DNA from: Dichomitus squalens LYAD-421 SS1
Taxonomy: Eukaryota > Basidiomycota > Agaricomycetes > Polyporales > Polyporaceae
Length of the DNA stretch: 64,000 nucleotides
Assembly: GCF_000275845.1 (NCBI RefSeq)
Contig: NW_006766884.1
Location: forward strand, 575,976-639,975
Direction of reading: 5' to 3'
Positions 60,092 to 64,000 of this stretch are shown here, one piece after another (within the stretch, counting starts at the first letter, position 1; every line of letters starts with the position of its first letter). The notes beneath the pieces are model-generated. The model searched no databases. It saw only the letters and a list, made by a program, of their open reading frames with translations, and was not told where the DNA came from. Position numbers and translations under genes: made by a program.

Positions 60092-62149
60092 GTGGATACA
60101 GTCACTTCGGACTCCCTGAGTCGGCAAGGATGACGAAAGAAGCTTCAGGACCCTTCCGTGCGTCTTCTGTCGGATGTCGACAGATGCTGACCTAAGTACA
60201 TTGCAACTGGCAGACAGTCAGCAACAGCAGACCCGTCCCGGCGTTCCCCACGCTCGTGTTGGAATCGACAACACGGCATCCAGGCCATATTGTATTGGGC
60301 AGAAATCATTGCTTTGTTCCTGGGAATGGTCGCCAGTAATCAAGTGGCGGCGATGTCATCCCTACTATATATATCAAATGCGCTGGAACAGGACCGCATG
60401 CAGAGCTCGCGAGCTGGGACTAAGGAGCGACGCGAAACCTTAACAGCTTGAAAGCTAGAGAGCTCCTTGACTCGAGACACGGAGTTGTACTGCAAGGCTT
60501 TGGGTCGATTGCCATCAGGCTTACGGTGGCAACCCCAAGGTGAACTGTATCATGATGTATGTCGTGCCGAATCTGGTTCCGATTTGGGCACATTGTGTAC
60601 GATTATTCTCGGTCAACGAGTCCACAACGCTGTCCCGACGTCTGCATCCACTTTTCGGACCGGTTTTCTGGGCATAACGAACCTAGCGTAGGATGATCCC
60701 GTCGATCTTGCTGCACCCGCTGCCTGCGGACCTCTGCTCGCTCTGCTACAGGCGCTTGAGCTGACCTTGAATCCAGGTAGACAGGCGCCCATTAAGCGCG
60801 CGAGGAAATGAGCGAGCGACAAGAATTGGACTGTTGAACACGCCTACATATGAGAACGTTTATGATTTCACGCAACTGGCTACGTAGCAGGCTGCGTAAC
60901 CACGTGTTCACGCAGTCGATTGATGGCGAAGCTCGCCAAGCTCTGTGTGTATGCAGCCACGCAGTCGTGTAACTGCGCGTCAATTGTAAGTTGTAACTGG
61001 AGCGCCCTCGGAGTTCAGCGCAGGGCAAGGCCAAAGTCTATACATCCTGCAAAGCCCTTGAGTAGACTCGTTTTGCGCGCATTGAGAACTAAATAAATGG
61101 TAGAGAAAATTTCAATTATAGTCGATCTACATTGCGTAAGGAAAGAGCTCTGTTGCAGGGGCCACTAAGAACCGAGAATAGGATTCTTAGCCTCGCTTAC
61201 CCGACTCTGCGATTACACGACTGCACGCTTGTGTTATAATCGCGGAAGTGAACGCGCGACTGCGTGCATTCGTGGCTACGTAGCCAGTTACGTGCAATTG
61301 TAAACACTCTGTACATATGCGCTTCCGGTCGACGATACAAGCGCCTCTGTGTGCATGGGGCGCTTCGTTCCATCAGCCTGCCCTAAACGGCCACGCAACA
61401 TACCTTGTGGGCGATTCTCAGTTTTTCATCTTTTAACAACTACAGGCACCCGTATACCACATGTCAGTGTGCTGCTCCCAAAGCCAGCGTCCTGTCATCG
61501 TCGGTGCCTCAGAAGAAACTTACGGTTCACTCTTTGGCCGGTCATCCCAACTCCCAATGGATTGGACGGTCACCTGGTGTTTCCGACAAAACTTCTCTGC
61601 TCGATCTAGTTGATGCTGAACTGTGATATTGCGTTCCAATATACGTAGTTATTCTACATCACTTCCGTGGAGTGTTTGTCACTGTAACTGGATAGTGTAT
61701 GTTGGGAACGAAGAATACATGGAAAGAGTACACATTCATATATCATAGTTTAGGGATCAGGCAATTCACAGGTGCATCCGGATTGCAGTATGTGGCCTGC
61801 GTCATGTCGACCTGGTCCGTCAGAGACAGCAGGGCTGGGGTGGGAGGGAATGTGGTCGGGTCAGAAGGATCCTGTTAGACATATCTCAGTTGATCAATCA
61901 AAGACTACAGTTGAGCAGTACCCTCGAAAACTCACGTATAGGCGCATGGGGTGAGAGGTGCCGGTACTGCCCTGGGTGCAATGAGCGGAGAAAGCGGTGC
62001 TGGGGTCGTACGGGCGGCGTCTGCTAGATGATTCGGGGATGGAGGTTTCGCAAAAACCGAACTACCACCATCTGAACCCCGTGTCACTGTCACAGGGCCT
62101 TTCATGGTCATGAGGGATACCGAGGCGAAGGGGTGCTGGTGCTGGGTGA
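60092..62149. other. Gene-poor region
   Basis: About 2 kb with no supported gene. It holds the inverted-repeat element at 60847-61319 and AT-rich DNA at 61080-61140 and 61620-61760. If the glycoprotein gene to the right is read through its poly-C run, its frame would extend to about 61932. Confidence 0.45.
60847..61319. repeat. Imperfect inverted-repeat (MITE-like) element
   Basis: The left arm (60847 to about 60890) and right arm (about 61273-61319) are imperfect reverse complements. Both start CATATG at the outer edge and share AACTGGCTACGTAGC inside. Beyond the arms, CACGCAGTCG recurs at about 60909 and 60958, and in reverse complement near 61256. The 470-bp span has an AT-rich middle and no coding capacity. 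I infer a small non-autonomous DNA element or its remnant; it is more diverged than the one at 21047-21788. Confidence 0.5.
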
Positions 62150-63362
62150 CTACCATGTCGAGGGGGGGGGCGTTGAACGTCGCCGGCGTAAGATAGCGAG
62201 ATAGTATATGGTGCCCCCGACGCTAACGAGGAACACAAGCACGCCCACAACGCCGCCCACGATCGAGCCGATATTATCGTGCTTATCGTTTGCCTCGTCC
62301 CTGGCCGTTTGCGATTGTGTACTGTTGCCAGATGCAGCAGGGCCAAATGTTTGCGAAGGTAGCCCGCCGTTCTGAGCAGTGGCCCCCGTGGTGGCACCGC
62401 CCGATCTTGTTGCCGTGCCGGAGCTACTCCCTGTTGGGTTGCTGCTCGCGGTCGCCGATGACGAGCTGCCACTAGGTGTGCCGGTGAATGTTGCAGTGCC
62501 AGTAGACTTCAGCACGTCTGCTCCCCAACCGACAGCATCATGATGTAAGTGGACGTGTGATGACGGCTACGCAACTCAAATGGGAGAGCCAACATTGAAC
62601 ACACTCACCGCCTATCCTATAGGCTTGATTGATGTTAATCTCGTCCAGCTGTATCATGAATTGATATGAGGCTTCAGATGCCCTAAATAGCACGATGCAA
62701 ATACCTACTCCTGGGTTCACTGGTACAAAAGGCTAATTAGGAATACGGGTTCCCTTGGGCAGTGGGTGAGGGAAACTAAAGAGAAGTGTGGGTTGTGCGA
62801 CGGGCGTACCACGCCTTAACATGAACATACCTGCCGTTGTTTACATCCTGGGGAGAGCAATTCTGAATCCACACTTCGCCAAATCTGAAGGCGGTCAGTT
62901 CGGTTTACAAACAAAAGTCTGGACTCGGGAGACTCACTCCATATATCCGCGTCCTTGGCAGAATCCGCACGCACTTGATAGCATATACGCAATAGAGCTG
63001 CAGGTACAAACATTGGCCTCCTCTGCCGTTGTACCTCTATACATGAAGGTGATGTCGGGGAGGGCTTGAATGTCCCAGTCTGGAGTGGGGTGTCGTGGAC
63101 AGGTTTCTGCAACATGGCCGCCTTGAAAGGCAAATGGTTACTCACTTCCATCGGGTTGACAAGCGCCCATCATATACGCGACCATGAGACATGGACTCTG
63201 GCCTAGGGAGTTGGATAGCTGTACACAAACGGTCAAAGTCGCCAGGTAGAGGCAGATAGTGGGACCCACCCCTTCGTTGCCAGTTTTACACACTGCGTCG
63301 GTGGTTTGGCTGTTCACCAACCGCAGAGTAGCTACGGCTGCTGAGATCGACCAGGCCAACAT
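62150..63362 (-). CDS. Secretory single-pass membrane glycoprotein, Agaricomycete family
   Basis: Unnamed basidiomycete surface-protein family. The start MLAWSISAAVATLRLVNSQ is a signal peptide, followed by DAVCKTGNEG. After an intron comes the conserved NSLGQSPCLMVAYMMGAC, then DIQALPDITFMYRGTTAEEA with the cysteine pair NVCTCSS, and FGEVWIQNCSPQDVNNGR. A Ser/Thr/Gly-rich stalk (about 62290-62500) is likely O-glycosylated. The TM helix SIVGGVVGVLVFLVSVGGTI is followed by basic RRRR. The frame stops at 62150 just after a run of nine C in the sense strand. One more base there would continue into about 75 Pro/Ser-rich residues ending near 61932, a more typical cytosolic tail. About six exons. 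Function unknown; the layout resembles wall-stress sensors, but that is only an analogy. Confidence 0.65.
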
Positions 63363-64000
63363 AGTGTCTCTGTCTGATTCCAAGGTTTCGGGGACGAAGA
63401 CGGAATAGACAAAAAGCTCATTATCAGGCAAAAAGGCTGAGGATATACCTTATGACACTACTCAACGTAACCTGCGATCTACAGACGCGGCGTTTAGTAG
63501 GCTCTCACAGCCCCTTCCGCTCGAGTCGGCGTCCAGGCACATGCGCTAAACGAGGGCTAGAGACGGGCTTCCTGATCCTCGTTCTCACAAACGGCCGCAA
63601 TCCTCTCTGTGGCTGTTCAGCCAAGTGCGAACAAATGTACGACTAGCTTTTCGCCCACGACTCCGAACTGAATTAGGCACCTTGACGAACGTCGAGCGCC
63701 GAGAATCGCGAGCCTCAAAAAGGCTAAATGGGAGGCCATGCTGAGCGTGGTCGGATAAACGAGACGAAGCTCAGTACACAATGTCCGCAACGCAGAGGTC
63801 GTACGTACCGTTGCCTGGACGGCGATTTGGACTGGTCAGGCAAATGACATGCAAACCCATTCTCATCTTCGATGCAACTTGCCGTCGCAAGTAGCGAGAG
63901 ACAATCAACGAGATCATTATGACAGAATACGTGCTTACCAACTATGCTTAGTTGAACAATCCTGTATCCGATTCATATGTATCGGCGTCTACGGGCTAGC
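63363..64000. other. Right-end spacer
   Basis: Promoter side of the minus-strand glycoprotein gene and unassigned DNA to the window edge. A 64-codon plus-strand frame (63452-63646) has no recognised content. Confidence 0.45.

Overview
This window is nuclear DNA of a filamentous basidiomycete, most likely an Agaricomycete (inference). The protein-coding genes are split by many short GT-AG introns, mostly about 50-60 nt, with CTNAC-like branch sites. Exons joined across these introns give full-length eukaryotic housekeeping proteins. Several families are fungal or basidiomycete in character: FKS1 beta-glucan synthase, SAM37, a YCK-type casein kinase, a JmjC protein with a cysteine-rich module, and an Agaricomycete Ser/Thr-rich membrane glycoprotein. 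I saw no bacterial operons, CRISPR array, rRNA or convincing tRNA gene.

Layout. 0-0.6 kb: probable relic of a hAT-like transposase. 1.0-9.2 kb: a divergent pair, a Zip3/HEI10-like RING protein (minus) and a very large JmjC protein (plus). 9.8-14.3 kb: casein kinase I and the GID4 degron receptor, both minus. 14.3-16.7 kb: no supported gene. 16.7-19.4 kb: a DHA2-type MFS transporter (minus). 19.4-22.6 kb: gene-free, with a 742-bp element that has about 80-bp terminal inverted repeats. 22.6-26.6 kb: Ran GTPase and a PTC7-like mitochondrial phosphatase. 27.9-37.0 kb: beta-1,3-glucan synthase FKS1 followed by the GPI-transamidase subunit GAA1. 37.1-40.5 kb: TAF7 and SAM37 in divergent orientation. 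40.9-45.2 kb: OTU1 deubiquitinase and an APE1-type AP endonuclease. 46.5-48.3 kb: a Golgi nucleotide-sugar transporter. 49.9-60.1 kb: five minus-strand genes or gene-sized units, read in transcription order as aldo-keto reductase, PUS4, a DHDPS/KDG-aldolase-family enzyme and a fused NAD(P) transhydrogenase. 60.1-64.0 kb: a gene-poor stretch with a second inverted-repeat element and a membrane glycoprotein gene.

Functional themes. FKS1, GAA1, the nucleotide-sugar transporter and the membrane glycoprotein all serve the cell wall or secretory pathway. PTC7, SAM37, NNT and possibly a long form of PUS4 act in mitochondria. GID4 and OTU1 act in ubiquitin-dependent turnover. The JmjC protein, TAF7 and the RING protein act on chromatin, transcription or meiosis. 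The genes are independently transcribed, so these links are thematic only.

Limits. Exon joins were read by eye from splice signals and family conservation. Start codons and some internal boundaries are therefore approximate, and untranslated regions were not resolved.
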